The notes: generated by a model not told the origin, from the sequence alone. A stretch of DNA of 64,000 bases from Styela clava (GCF_964204865.1 NC_135259.1:6334974-6398973), one strand, 5' to 3'; numbered from the stretch's first letter, positions 1 to 11,843 are shown. Numbers and translations are program-made.

Positions 1-345
1 ACCTATCAAGTGGATTGTTCGGCTCCAGATTGTGATTTTTATCCGCGCGCTTGTTTTCACATAAATTTATTTCTTTTGAGAATATTTCGATTTCATTGGT
101 TGTCTTATGTTTACTAAAACATTTTTTTATTATTATCCATTTTCTAATAACTCAAAGTTAATTGAAAACTGAATAGTTCTCCCGTAAAGTCGTGGTGTTC
201 CAGGTCTAATAATTCATAAAAGAATAAAAGTTGTGAACACAAATTAGCATACAACAGACCTTCCTGATCTAGAGTATAAGTAAATCATGAACCCAGTACA
301 AACTGAGCTTTAAAAAGCGCAAAGACTCATTGCATGCTCCTCTCC
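1..345 (+). repeat. Partial satellite monomer at window start (F/B hybrid)
   Basis: This unit lacks its first part because the window begins inside it, at the conserved 'tatcaagtgg' segment. It carries the T-run plus ATT tract typical of classes A, E and F, but 'aaaactgaatag' and 'cccgtaaag' as in class B, so it reads as a hybrid. It has a private 'gagctttaaaaagcgc' near its end. It shows the array continues to the left. Confidence 0.9.
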
Positions 346-722
346 ACGGAAATCTTTAGTAAAAGGCGAAAGATTTGTGCGAAAAATGAAGAGAAGCCTG
401 AGTAACTAGAGAACCTTCATAAAGACATATCAAGTGGATTTTTAAGCTCCAGATTGTGATTTTTATTCACGCGCTTGTGTTCACATTAGTTTATTTTATT
501 TTAGATTAACTCTATTTCATTTATTGCCTCATGTTTACTAAAACAATTAGATTTATTATTACTAATTTTCTAATACCTAAATCAAAGTTACTTTAAAACT
601 GAATAGTTCCCCCCAAAAAGTCGCGGTGTTCCAGGCCTATTAATTCATGAAGGAATAAAAGTTGTGAACACAAATTAGCATTCAACAAACCTTTCTGATC
701 TTGAGTATATGTAAATCACGAA

Positions 723-738
723 CCCAGTACATACTGGG
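723..738 (+). other. Core dyad 1 (16-bp near-perfect inverted repeat), exemplar
   Basis: cccagtacatactggg: 7-bp arms with a 2-base centre. It lies 54 bp before the unit marker and is present in nearly every monomer. The common alternative cccagtacatgctggg keeps the pairing on this strand as RNA through a G-U wobble. A few variants break one pair ('tgcggggc', 'tactaggc'). A protein-binding site or a small hairpin are possible; neither is shown. Confidence 0.8.
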
Positions 739-780
739 CTTTAAAAATCGCAAAGACTCATTGTATGCTCCTCTCCACGG

Positions 781-807
781 AAATCTTTAGTAAAAGGCGA
801 AAGATTT
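781..807 (+). other. Core dyad 2 (8-bp inverted repeat, 11-bp spacer), exemplar
   Basis: Left arm aaatcttt (781-788), spacer agtaaaaggcg, right arm aaagattt (800-807). It starts 4 bp after the unit marker and recurs in almost all units. E-linked units with 'aaagatct' lose one pair. Together with dyad 1 it sits in the best conserved stretch of the core. Confidence 0.8.
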
Positions 808-897
808 ATGCGAAAAATGAAGAGAAGCCTGAGTAACTGGAGAGCATTCGTAAAATCATATAAAGTGGATTGTTAGGCTCCAGATTGTGATTTTTAT

Positions 898-905
898 CCG
901 CGCGC
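898..905 (+). other. CG-alternating motif ccgcgcgc, exemplar
   Basis: A run of three CpGs in AT-rich surroundings marks the core end just before the variable module. It is kept as cgcgcg in almost all units, while the preceding base varies by class ('atccg', 'attcg', 'agccg', 'atgcg'). Losses are rare: 'ccgcgctt' at 15371, 'cgcgag' at 2305, 30506 and 53206, 'cgcacg' at 38232. Confidence 0.8.
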
Positions 906-2180
906 TTGTTTTCACATTAATTTATTTCTTCTGAGAATATTTCGATTTTATTGGTTGTCTCATGTTTACTAAAACAGTTATATTTAATATTATCCAGTTT
1001 CTAATAACTGAAAGTTAATTGAAAACTGAATGTTTCTCCCGTAGTCGTGGTGTTCCAGGTCTATTAATTCATAAAAGAATAAAAGTTGTGAACACAAAAT
1101 AGCATTAAACAGACCTTTCTGATCTCATCTCTAACTCAAAGTTAATTGAAAATTGAATAGTTCTCCCGTAAAGTCGTGGTGTTCCAGGTCTATTAATTCA
1201 TAAAAGAATAAAAGTTGTGAACACAAATTAGTATTCAACAGACCTTTCTGATCTAGAGTACAAGTAAATCATGAACCCAGTACATGCTGGGCTTTAAAAA
1301 TCGCAAAGACTCATTGTGTGCTCCTCCCCACGGAAATCTTCAGTAAAAGGCGAAAGATTTATGCGAAAAATGAAGAGAAGCCTGAGTAACTAAAGAGCCT
1401 TCATAAAGAACTATCAAGTGGATTGTTAGGCTCCAGATTGTGATTTTTATCCGCGCGTTTGTTTTCACATTAATTTATTTCTTTTGAAAATATTTCGATT
1501 TCATTGGTTGTCTCATTTTACTAAAATATTTTTTTTTATTATTATCCATTTTCTAATAACTCAAAGTTAATTGAAAACTGATGAGTTCTCCCGTAAAGTC
1601 GTGGTGTTCCAGGTCTATTAATTCATAAAAGAATAAAAGTTGTGAACACAAATTAGCATTCAACAGACCTTTCTGATCTAGAGTATGAGTAAATCATGAA
1701 CCCAGTACATACTTGGCTTTAAAAATCGCAAAGACTCATTGTATGCTCCTCTCCACGGAAATCTTTAGTAAAAGGCGAAAGATTTATGCGAAAAATGAAG
1801 AGAAGCCTGAATAACTAGAGAACCTTCGTAAAGACATATCAAGTGGATTGTTAAGCTCCAGATTGTGATTTTTATTCGCGCGCTTGTGTTCACATTATTT
1901 TATTTTATTTTAACTCTATTTCATTTATTGCCTCATGTTTACTAAAACAATTAGATTTATTATTACTAATATTCTAATACCTAAATCAAAGTTACTTTAA
2001 AACTGAATAGTTCCCCCCAAAAAGTCGCGGTGTTCCAGGCCTATTAATTCATAAAAGAATAAACGTGGTGAACACAAATTAGCATTCAACAGACCTTTCT
2101 GATCAAGAGTATAAGTAAATCATGAACCCAGTACATACTGGGCTTTAAAAATCGCAAAGACTCATTGTATGCTCCTCTCC

Positions 2181-2479
2181 ACGGAAATCTTTAGTAAAAG
2201 GCGAAAGATTTATGCGAAAAATGAAGAGAAGCATGAGTAACTGGAGAGCCTTCGTAAAATCATATAAAGTGGATTGTTTGGCTCCAGATTGTGATTTTTA
2301 TCCGCGAGCTTGTTTTCACATTAATTTATTTCTTTTGAGAATATTTCGATTTCATTGGTTGTCTCATAGACAACAGACTCATAGACAACAGACCTTTCTG
2401 ATCTAGAGTATAAGTAAATCATGAACCCAGTACATGCTGGGCTTTAAAAATCGCAATGACTGATTGTGTGCTCCTCTCC
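2181..2479 (+). repeat. Unique 299-bp truncated monomer (T*)
   Basis: The unit begins like class B and runs normally to 'ggttgtctcat', then jumps to 'caacagacctttctg', losing the distal part of the variable module and part of the conserved core. The breakpoint differs from that of the twelve 300-bp T units, so this is an independent deletion. A perfect 15-bp tandem repeat sits at the join. No other copy of this junction was seen. Confidence 0.9.
2364..2393 (+). repeat. 15-bp tandem duplication at a deletion junction
   Basis: The 15-mer tcatagacaacagac occurs twice in direct succession (2364-2378 and 2379-2393), exactly where truncated unit T* joins the variable module to the later core. The first bases derive from 'gtctcat' and the last from 'caacagacc', so this looks like templated filler made during repair. 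Confidence 0.93.
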
Positions 2480-4183
2480 ACAGAAATCTTTAGTAAAAGG
2501 CAAAAGATTTATGCGAAAAATGAAGAGAAGCCTGAGTAACTAAAGAGCCTTCATAAAGAACTATCAAGTGGATTGTTAGGTTCCAGATTGTGATTTTTAT
2601 CCGCGCGCTTGTTTTCACATTAATTTATTTCTTTTGAAAATATTTCGATTTCATTGGTTGTCTCATGTTTACTAAAATATTTTTTTCTATTATTATCCAT
2701 TTTCTAATAACTCAAAGTTAATTGAAAACTGATGAGTTCTCCCGTAAAGTCGTGGTGTTCCAGGTCTATTAATTCATAAAAGAATAAAAGTTGTGAACAC
2801 AAATTAGCATTCAACAGACCTTTCTGATCTAGAGTATGAGTAAATCATGAACCCAGTACATACTGGGCTTTAAAAATCGCGAAGACTCATTGTATGCTCC
2901 TCTCCAAGGAAATCTTTAGTAAAAGGCGAAAGATTTATGCGAAAAATGAAGAGAAGCCTGAGTAACTGGAGAGCCTTCGTAAAATCATATAAAGTGGATT
3001 AATAGGCTCCAGATTGTGATTTTTATCCGCGCGCTTGTTTTCACATTAATTTATTTCTTTTGAGAATATTTCGATTTCATTGGTTGTCTCATGTTTACTA
3101 AAACAGTTATATTTAATATTTTCCTTTTTCTAATAACTCAAAAGTTAATTGAAAACTGAATAGTTCTCCCGTAAAGTCGTGGTGTTCCAGGTCTATTAAT
3201 TCATAAAAGAATAAAAGTTGCGACCACAAAATAGCATTCAACAGACCTTTCTGATCTAGAGTATGAGTAAATCATGAACCCAGTACATGCGGGGCTTTAA
3301 AAATCGCAAAGACTCATTGTATGCTCCTCTCCACGGAAATCTTTAGTAAAAGGCGAAAGATTTATGCGAAAAATGAAGAGAAGCCTGAGTAACTAGAGAG
3401 GCTTCGTAAAATCATATAAAGTGGATTGTTAGGCTCCTGATTGTGATTTTTATCCGCGCGCTTGTTTTCACATTAATTTATTTCTTTTGAGAATATTTCG
3501 ATTCCATTGGTCGTCTAATGTTTACTAAAACATTTTTTTTATTATTACCCATTTTCTAATAGCTCAAAGGTATTTGAAAATTGAATAGTTCTCCCATAAA
3601 GTCGTAGTGTTCCAGGTCTATTAATTCATAAAAGAATAAAAGTTGTGAACACAAATTAGCATTCAACAGACCTTTCTGATCTAGAGTATGAGGAAATCAT
3701 GAACCCGGTAAATGCTGGGCTTTAAAAATCGCAAAGACTCATTGTATGCTCCTCTCCACGGAAATCTTTAGTAAAAGGCGAAAGATCTATGCGAAAAATG
3801 AAGATAAGCCAGAGTAACTAAAGAGCCTTCGTAAAGAACTATCAAGTGGATTGTTCGGCTTTAGATTGTGATTTTTAGCCGCGCGCTTGTTTTCACATTA
3901 ATTTATTTCTTTTGAGAATATTTCGATTTCATTGGTTGTCTCATGTTTACTAAAACATTTTTTTTTATTATTATCCATTTTGTAATAACTCAAAGTTAAT
4001 TGAAAATTGAATAGTTCTCCCATAAAGTCGTGGTGTTCCAGGTCTATTAATTCATAAAAGAATAAAAGTTATGAACACAAATTAGCATTCAACAGACCTT
4101 TCTGATCTAGAGTATAAGTAAATCATGAACCCAGTACATGCTGGGCTTTAAAAATCGCAAATACTCATTGTGTGCTCCTCTCC

Positions 4184-4609
4184 ACGGAAATCTTTAGTAA
4201 AAGGCGAAAGATTTATGCGAAAAATGAAGAGAAGCCTGAGTAACTAAAGAGCCTTCATAAAGAACTATCAAGTGGATTGTTAGGCTCCAGATTGTGATTT
4301 TTATCCGCGCGCTTGTTTTCACATTAATTTATTTCTTTTGAAAATATTTCGATTTCATTGGTTGTCTCATGTTTACTAAAATATTTTTTATTATTATTAT
4401 CCATTTTCTAATAACTCAAAGTTAATTGAAAACTGATGAGTTCTCCCGTAAAGTCGTGGTGTTCCAGGTCTATTAATTCATAGAAGAATAAAAGTTGTGA
4501 ACACAAATTAGCATTCAACAGACCTTTCTGATCTAGAGTATGAGTAAATCATGAACCCAGTACATACTGGGCTTTAAAAATCGCAAAGACTCATTGTATG
4601 CTCCTCTCC
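4184..4609 (+). repeat. Class A monomer (exemplar)
   Basis: Length is 426 bp. The head carries 'gagtaactaaagagcc' and 'tatcaagtggattgttagg'. The variable module has 'gaaaatatttcg', 'ctaaaatatttttt' with an ATT run, 'taataactcaaag' and 'aactgatgagttctc'. The tail carries 'gttgtgaacac' and the perfect dyad with 'tacatactggg'. About 40 of 152 complete units belong here, including three 421-bp variants with 'actcattttg' (40549, 55944, 58081). Confidence 0.92.
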
Positions 4610-5466
4610 ACGGAAATCTTTAGTAAAAGGCGAAAGATTTATGCGAAAAATGAAGAGAAACCTGAATAACTAGAGAACCTTCGTAAAGACATATCAAGTG
4701 GATTGTTAAGATCCAGATTGTGATTTTTATTCGCGCGCTTGTGTTCACATTATTTTATCTTATTTTAGATTAACTCTATTTCATTTATTGCCTCATGTTT
4801 ACTAAAACAATTAGATTTATTATTACTAATTTTCTAATACCTAAATCAAAGTTACTTTAAAACTGAATAGTTCCCCCAAAAAGTCGCGGTGTTCCAGGCC
4901 TATTAATTCATAAAAGAATAAACGTGGTGAACACAAATTAGCATTCAACAGACCTTTCTGATCAAGAGTATAAGTAAATCATGAACCCAGTACATACTGG
5001 GCTTTAAAAATCGCAAAGACTCATTTTATGCTCCTCTCCACGGAAATCTTTAGTAAAAGGCGAAAGATTTATGCTAAAAATGAAGAGAAGCCTGAGTAAC
5101 TGGAGAGCCTTCGTAAAATCATTTAAAGTGGATTGTTAGGCTCCAGATTGTGATTTTTATCCGCGCGCTTGTTTTCACATTAGTTTATTTCTTTTGAAAA
5201 TATTTCGATTTCATTGGTTGTCTCATGTTTACTAAAACAGTTATATTTAATATTATCCATTTTCTAATAACTCAAAAGTTAATTGAAAACTGAATAGTTC
5301 TCCCGTAAAGTCGTGGTGTTCCAGGTCTATTAATTCATAAAAGAATAAAAGTTGCGAACACAAAATAGCATTCAACAGACCTTTCTGATCTAGAGTATGA
5401 GTAAATCATGAACCCAGTACATGCGGGGCTTTAAAAATCGCAAAGACTCATTGTATGCTCCTCTCC

Positions 5467-5891
5467 ACGGAAATCTTTAGTAAAAGGCGAAAGATTTATG
5501 CGAAAAATGAAGAGAATCCTGAGTAACTAGAGAGGCTTCGTAAAATCATATAAAGTGGATTGTTAGGCTCCAGATTGTGATTTTTATCCGCGCGCTTGTT
5601 TTCACATTAATTTATTTCTTTTGAGAATATTTCGATTCCATTGGTCGTCTCATGTTTACTAAAACATTTTTTTTATTATTATCCATTTTCTAATAGCTCA
5701 AAGTTAATTGAAAATTGAATAGTTCTCCCATAAAGTCGTGGTGTTCCAGGTCTATTAATTCATAAAAGAATAAAAGTTGTGAACACAAATTAGCATTCAA
5801 CAGACCTTTCTGATCTAGAGTATGAGGAAATCATGAACCCAGTAAATGCTGGGCTTTAAAAATCGCAAAGACTCATTGTATGCTCCTCTCC
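5467..5891 (+). repeat. Class E monomer (exemplar)
   Basis: Length is 425 bp. Module marks are 'gattccattggtcgtc', 'aaaacattttttttatt', 'taatagctcaaag', 'gaaaattgaatag' and 'cccataaag'. The tail carries 'gtatgaggaaatc' and, in the left part of the window, 'cagtaaatgctggg'. 23 complete units including the E' subclass. Confidence 0.9.
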
Positions 5892-7168
5892 ACGGAAATC
5901 TTTAGTAAAAGGCGAAAGATCTATGCGAAAAATGAAGAGAAGCCTGAGTAACTAAAGAGCCTTCGTAAAGAACTATCAAGTGGATTGTTCGGCTTCAGAT
6001 TGTGATTTTTAGCCGCGCGCTTGTTTTCACATTAATTTATTTCTTTTGAGAATATTTTGATTTCATTGGTTGTCTCATGTTTACTAAAACATTTTTTTTT
6101 ATTATTATCCATTTTGTAATAACTCAAAGTTAATTGAAAATTGAATAGTTCTCCCATAAAGTCGTGGTGTTCCAGGTCTATTAATTCATAAAAGAATAAA
6201 AGTTATGAACACAAATTAGCATTCAACAGACTTTTCTGATCTAGAGTATAAGTAAATCATGAACCCAGTACATGCTGGGCTTTAAAAATCGCAAATACTC
6301 ATTGTGTGCTCCTCTCCACGGAAATCTTTAGTAAAAGGCGAAAGATTTATGCGAAAAATGAAGAGAAGCCTGAGTAACTAAAGAGCCTTCATAAAGAACT
6401 ATCAAGTGGATTGTTAGGCTCCAGATTGTGATTTTTATCCGCGCGCTTGTTTTCACATTAATTTATTTCTTTTGAGAATATTTCGATTCCATTGGTCGTC
6501 TCATGTTTACTAAAACATTTTTTTTATTATTATCCATTTTCTAATAGCTCAAAGTTAATTGAAAATTGAATAGTTCTCCCATAAAGTCGTGGTGTTCCAG
6601 GTCTATTAATTCATAAAAGAATAAAAGTTGTGAACACAAATTAGCATTCAACAGACCTTTCTGATCTAGAGTATGAGGAAATCATGAACCCAGTAAATGC
6701 TGGGCTTTAAAAATCGCAAAGACTCATTGTATGCTCCTCTCCACGGAAATCTTTAGTAAAAGGCGAAAGATCTATGCGAAAAATGAAGAGAAGCCTGAGT
6801 AACTAAAGAGCCTTCGTAAAGAACTATCAAGTGGATTGTTCGGCTTCAGATTGTGATTTTTAGCCGCGCGCTTGTTTTCACATTAATTTATTTCTTTTGA
6901 GAATATTTTGATTTCATTGGTTGTCTCATGTTTACTAAAACATTTTTTATTATTATTATCCATTTTGTAATAACTCAAAGTTAATTGAAAATTGAATAGT
7001 TCTCCCATAAAGTCGTGGTGTTCCAGGTCTATTAATTCATAAAAGAATAAAAGTTATGAACACAAATTAGCATTCAACAGACTTTTCTGATCTAGAGTAT
7101 AAGTAAATCATGAACCCAGTACATGCTGGGCTTTAAAAATCGCAAATACTCATTGTGTGCTCCTCTCC
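5467..7168 (+). repeat. 851-bp E-F dimer duplicated in tandem
   Basis: Units E (5467) and F (5892) are repeated as E (6318) and F (6743), offset 851 bp. Both F copies share 'gttcggcttcag', 'agccgcgcgc', 'aatattttgatttc', 'gttatgaac' and 'cagacttttctg', which are rarer elsewhere. The join is in unit 6318, which starts like the A unit that normally follows F and ends as class E, as expected for an unequal crossover product. Confidence 0.88.
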
Positions 7169-9302
7169 ACGGAAATCTTTAGTAAAAGGCGAAAGATTTA
7201 TGCGAAAAATGAAGAGAAGCCTGAGTAACTAAAGAGCCTTCATAAAGAACTATCAAGTGGATTGTTAGGCTCCAGATTGTGATTTTTATCCGCGCGCTTG
7301 TTTTCACATTAATTTATTTCTTTTGAAAATATTTCGATTTCATTGGTTGTCTCATGTTTACTAAAATATTTTTTATTATTATTATCCATTTTCTAATAAC
7401 TCAAAGTTAATCGAAAACTGATGAGTTCTCCCGTAAAGTCGTGGTGTTCCAGGTCTATTAGTTCATAGAAGAATAAAAGTTGTGAACACAAATTAGCATT
7501 CAACAGACCTTTCTGATCTAGAGTATGAGTAAATCATGAACCCAGTACATACTGGGCTTTAAAAATCGCAAAGACTCATTGTATGCTCCTCTCCACGGAA
7601 ATCTTTAGTAAAAGGCGAAAGATTTATGCGAAAAATGAAGAGAAACCTGAATAACTAGAGAACCTTCGTAAAGACATATCAAGTGGATTGTTAAGATCCA
7701 GATTGTGATTTTTATTCGCGCGCTTGTGTTCACATTATTTTATTTTATTTTAGATTAACTCTATTTCATTTATTGCCTCATGTTTACTAAAACAATTAGA
7801 TTTATTATTACTAATTTTCTAATACCTAAATCAAAGTTACTTTAAAACTGAATAGTTCTCCCAAAAAAGTCGCGGTGTTCCAGGCCTATTAATTCATAAA
7901 AGAATAAACGTGGTGAACACAAATTAGCATTCAACAGACCTTTCTGATCAAGAGTATAAGTAAATCATGAACCCAGTACATACTGGGCTTTAAAAATCGC
8001 AAAGACTCATTTTATGCTCCTCTCCACGGAAATCTTTAGTAAAAGGCGAAAGATTTATGCGAAAAATGAAGAGAAGCCTGAGTAACTGGAGAGCCTTCGT
8101 AAAATCATATAAAGTGGATTGTTAGGCTCCAGATTGTGATTTTTATCCGCGCGCTTGTTTTCACATTAGTTTATTTCTTTTGAAAATATTTCGATTTCAT
8201 TGGTTGTCTCATGTTTACTAAAACAGTTATATTTAATATTATCCATTTTCTAATAACTCAAAAGTTAATTGAAAACTGAATAGTTCTCCCGTAAAGTCGT
8301 GGTGTTCCAGGTCTATTAATTCATAAAAGAATAAAAGTTGCGAACACAAAATAGCATTCAACAGACCTTTCTGATCTAGAGTATGAGTAAATCATGAACC
8401 CAGTACATGCGGGGCTTTAAAAATCGCAAAGACTCATTGTATGCTCCCCTCCACGGAAATCCTTAGTAAAAGGCGAAAGATTTATGCGAAAAATGAAGAG
8501 AATCCTGAGTAACTAGAGAGGCTTCGTAAAATCATATAAAGTGGATTGTTAGGCTCCAGATTGTGATTTTTATCCGCGCGCTTGTTTTCACATTAATTTA
8601 TTTCTTTTGAGAATATTTCGATTCCATTGGTCGTCTCATGTTTACTAAAACATTTTTTTTATTATTATCCATTTTCTAATAGCTCAAAGTTAATTGAAAA
8701 TTGAATAGTTCTCCCATAACGTCGTGGTGTTCCAGGTCTATTAATTCATAAAAGAATAAAAGTTGTGAACACAAATTAGCATTCAACAGACCTTTCTGAT
8801 CTAGAGTATGAGGAAATCATGAACCCAGTAAATGCTGGGCTTTAAAAATCGCAAAGACTCATTGTATGCTCCTCTCCACGGAAATCTTTAGTAAAAGGCG
8901 AAAGATCTATGCGAAAAATGAAGAGAAGCCTGAGTAACTAAAGAGCCTTCGTAAAGAACTATCAAGTGGATTGTTCGGCTCCAGATTGTGATTTTTAGCC
9001 GCGCGCTTGTTTTCACATTAATTTATTTCTTTTGAGAATATTTCGATTTCATTGGTTGTCTCATGTTCACTAAAACATTTTTTTTATTATTATCCATTTT
9101 GTAATAACTCAAAGTTAATTGAAAATTGAATAGTTCTCCCATAAAATCGTGGTGTTCCAGGTCTATTAATTCATAAAAGAATAAAAGTTGTGAACACAAA
9201 TTAGCATTCAACAGACCTTTCTGATCTAGAGTATAAGTAAATCATGAACCCAGTACATGCTGGGCTTTAAAAATCGCAAAGACTCATTGTGTGCTCCTCT
9301 CC

Positions 9303-10993
9303 ACGGAAATCTTTAGTAAAAGACGAAAGATGTTTGAGAAAAATGAAGAGAAGCCTGAGTAACTAAAGAGCCTTCATAAAGAACTATCAAGTGGATTGTT
9401 AGGCTCCAGATTGTGATTTTTATTTGCGCGCTTGTGTTCACATTATTTTGTTTTAGATTAACTCTATTTCATTTATTGCCTAATGTTTACTAAAACAATT
9501 AGATTTATTATTACTAATTTTCTAATACCTAAATCAAAGTTACTTTAAAACTGAATAGCTCCCCCAAAAAAGTCGCGGTGTTTCAGGCCTATTAATTCAT
9601 AAAAGAATAAACGTGGTGAACACAAATTAGCATTCAACAGACCTTTCTGATCAAGAGTATAAGTAAATCATGAACCCAGTACATAGTGGGCTTTAAAAAT
9701 CGCAAAGACTCATTGTATGCACCTCTCCACGGAAATCTTTAGTAAAACGCGAAAGATTTATGCGAAAAATGAAGAGAAGCCCGAGTAACTGGAGAGCCTT
9801 CGTAAAATCATATAAAGTGGATTGTTAGGCTCCATATTGTGATTTTTATCCGCGCGCTTGTTTTCACATTAATTTATTTCTTTTGAGAATATTTCGATTT
9901 CATTGGTTGTCTCATGTTTACTAAAACATTTTTTTTTTATTATTATCCATTTTGTAATAACTCAAAGTTAATTGAAAATTGAATAGTTCTCCCATAAAGT
10001 CGGGTGTTCCAGGTCTATTAATTCATAAAAGAATAAAAGTTATGAACAAAAATTAGCATTCAACAGACCTTTCTGATCTAGAGTATAAGTAAATCATGAA
10101 CCCAGTACATGCTGGGCTTTAAAAATTGCAAAGACTCATTGTGTGCTCCTCTCCACGGAAATCTTTAGTAAAAGGCGAAAGATTTATGCGAAAAATGAAG
10201 AGAAGCCTGAGTAACTAAAGAGCCTTCATAAAGAACTATCAAGTGGATTGTTAGGCTCCAGATTGTGATTTTTATCCGCGCGCTTGTTTTCACATTAATT
10301 TATTTCTTTTGAAAATATTTCGATTTCATTGGTTGTCTCATGTTTACTAAAATATTTTTTTTTTATTATTATCCATTTTCTAATAACTCAAAGTTAATTG
10401 AAAACTGATGAGTTCTCCCGCAAAGTCGTGGTGTTCCAGGTCTATTAATTCATAAAAGAATAAAAGTTGTGAACACAAATTAGCATTCAACAGACCTTTC
10501 TGATCTAGAGTATGAGTAAATCATGAACCCAGTACATACTGGGCTTTAAAAATCGCAAAGACTCATTGTATGCTCCTCTCCACGGAAATCTTTAGTAAAA
10601 GGCGAAAGATTTATGCGAAAAATGAAGAGAAGCCTGAATAACTAGAGAACCTTCGTAAAATCTCCAGGCTCCAGATTGTGATTTTTATCCGCGCGCTTGT
10701 TTTCACATTAATTTATTTTTTTTTGAGAATATTTCGATTCCATTGGTCGTCTCATGTTTACTAAAACATTTTTTTTATTATTATCCATTTTCTAATAGCT
10801 CAAAGTTAATTGAAAATTGAATAGTTCTCTCATAAAGTCGTGGTGTTCCAGGTCTATTAATTCATAAAAGAATAAAAGTTGTGAACACAAATTAGCATTC
10901 AACAGACCTTTCTGATCTAGAGTATGAGAAAATCATGAACCCAGTAAATGCTGGGCTTTAAAAATCGCAAAGACTCATTGTATGCTCCTCTCC
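9303..10993 (+). repeat. Transitional units C, F, A, E between two higher-order blocks
   Basis: Units start at 9303 (C, 426 bp, lacking one TTTTA-type pentamer so that it reads 'cattattttgttttag'), 9729 (F, with 'gtcgggtgttcc' and 'gaacaaaaatt'), 10155 (A) and 10582 (E, 412 bp, with a deletion). They do not repeat as a block. Private marks are frequent, for example 'agacgaaagatgtttgag' near 9321 and 'catagtgggc' near 9683. Confidence 0.85.
10582..10993 (+). repeat. 412-bp recombinant monomer (A/C head, E tail)
   Basis: The head carries 'gaataactagagaacc', which normally precedes a class C or T module, but from about 10661 it switches through 'cgtaaaatctccaggctcc' to an E-type module. About 13 bp of the usual 'atcatataaagtggattg' stretch are missing. 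The short 'tccaggctccag' direct repeat at the join suggests end joining or template switching. Confidence 0.85.
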
Positions 10994-11843
10994 ACGGAAA
11001 TCTTTAGTAAAAGTCGAAAGATCTATGCAAAAAATGAAGAGAAGCCTGAGTAACTAAAGAGCCTTCGTAAAGAACTATCAAGTGGATTGTTCGGCTCCAG
11101 ATTGTGATTTTTAGCCGCGCGCTTGTTTTCACATTAATTTATTTCTTTTGAGAATATTTCGATTTCATTGGTTGTCTCATGTTCACTAAAACATTTTTTT
11201 TATTATTATCCATTTTGTAATAACTCAAAGTTAATTGAAAATTGAATAGTTCTCCCATAAAGTCGTGGTGTTCCAGGTCTATTAATTCATAAAAGAATAA
11301 AAGTTGTGAACACAAATTAGCATTCAACAGACCTTTCTGATCTAGAGTATAAGTAAATCATAAACCCAGTACATGCTGGGCTTTAAAAATCGCAAAGACT
11401 CATTGTGTGCTCCTCTCCACGGAAATCTTTAGTAAAAGGCGAAAGATTTATGAGAAAAATGAAGAGAAGCCTGAGTAACTAAAGAGCCTTCATAAAGAAC
11501 TATCAAGTGGATTGTTAGGCTCCAGATTGTGATTTTTATCCGCGCGCTTGTTTTCACATTAATTTATTTCTTTTGAAAATATTTCGATTTCATTGGTTGT
11601 TTCATGTTTACTAAAATATTTTTTTTTATTATTATCCATTTTCTAATAACTCAAAGTTAATTGAAAACTGATGAGTTCTCCCGTAAAGTCGTGTGTTCCA
11701 GGTCTATTAATTCATAAAAGAATAAAAGTTGTGAACACAAATTAGCATTCAACAGACCTTTCTGATCTAGAGTATGAGGAAATCATGAACCCAGTAAATG
11801 CTGGGCTTTAAAAATCGCAAAGACTCATTGTATGCTCCTCTCC

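Larger units (their letters stand above)
777..1329 (+). repeat. 553-bp B monomer with internal partial duplication
   Basis: This is the longest unit. The segment from 'ctgaaagttaattg' to 'tttctgatct' (about 1005-1125) is followed after a few bases ('catct') by a second version, about 1131-1256, beginning 'ctaactcaaagttaattg' and running again to 'tttctgatct'. The gain is about 126-128 bp. The first copy has private changes ('gaatgtttctcccgtagtcg', 'cattaaacag'). It is the only enlarged unit of this kind in the window. Confidence 0.88.
346..4183 (+). repeat. Irregular left sub-array (units C, B+, A, C, T*, A, B, E, F)
   Basis: Nine units start at 346, 777, 1330, 1755, 2181, 2480, 2906, 3333 and 3758. 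Class order is C, B (553 bp with an internal duplication), A, C (426 bp, lacking 5 bp), a 299-bp truncated unit, A, B, E, F. The stretch has more private substitutions than later blocks, for example 'gctcctgattg' near 3437 and 'caaaggtatttg' near 3565, and no multi-unit period repeats inside it. Low homogeneity of this kind is expected nearer the edge of an array or in an older part, but no array edge is seen. Confidence 0.9.
4184..9302 (+). repeat. Five-unit higher-order repeat A-C-B-E-F, two copies plus an extra dimer
   Basis: Units start at 4184, 4610, 5040, 5467, 5892, then the extra pair at 6318 and 6743, then 7169, 7595, 8026, 8453 and 8878. Copy 1 is A-C-B-E-F (about 2134 bp) and copy 2 repeats that order 2985 bp downstream. 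Shared private marks confirm common descent: 'ttaagatccag' near 4706 and 7691, 'catagaagaataaaag' in both A units, and 'gagaatcctgag' in both E units. The extra E-F pair between them makes copy 1 effectively a seven-unit block. Confidence 0.9.

Noticed and set aside
2212-2406. 64-codon plus-strand open frame
   Set aside because: It exists only because the T* deletion and its 15-bp duplication happened to keep a frame open. The rest is ordinary satellite core.
3160-3185. CENP-B box in 'tctcccgtaaagtcgtgg'
   Set aside because: The CCCG start fits the reverse-strand box, but the later required bases do not. No unit class gave a full match.
11049-11099. tRNA-like internal promoter boxes ('taactaaagag' as an A box, 'tgttcggctcc' as a B box) in F units
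   Set aside because: Each has one or two mismatches to the consensus. The B-like form is confined to F units and a few edge units (most classes read 'tgttaggctcc'), and no tRNA fold or terminator follows. Such matches are expected by chance.
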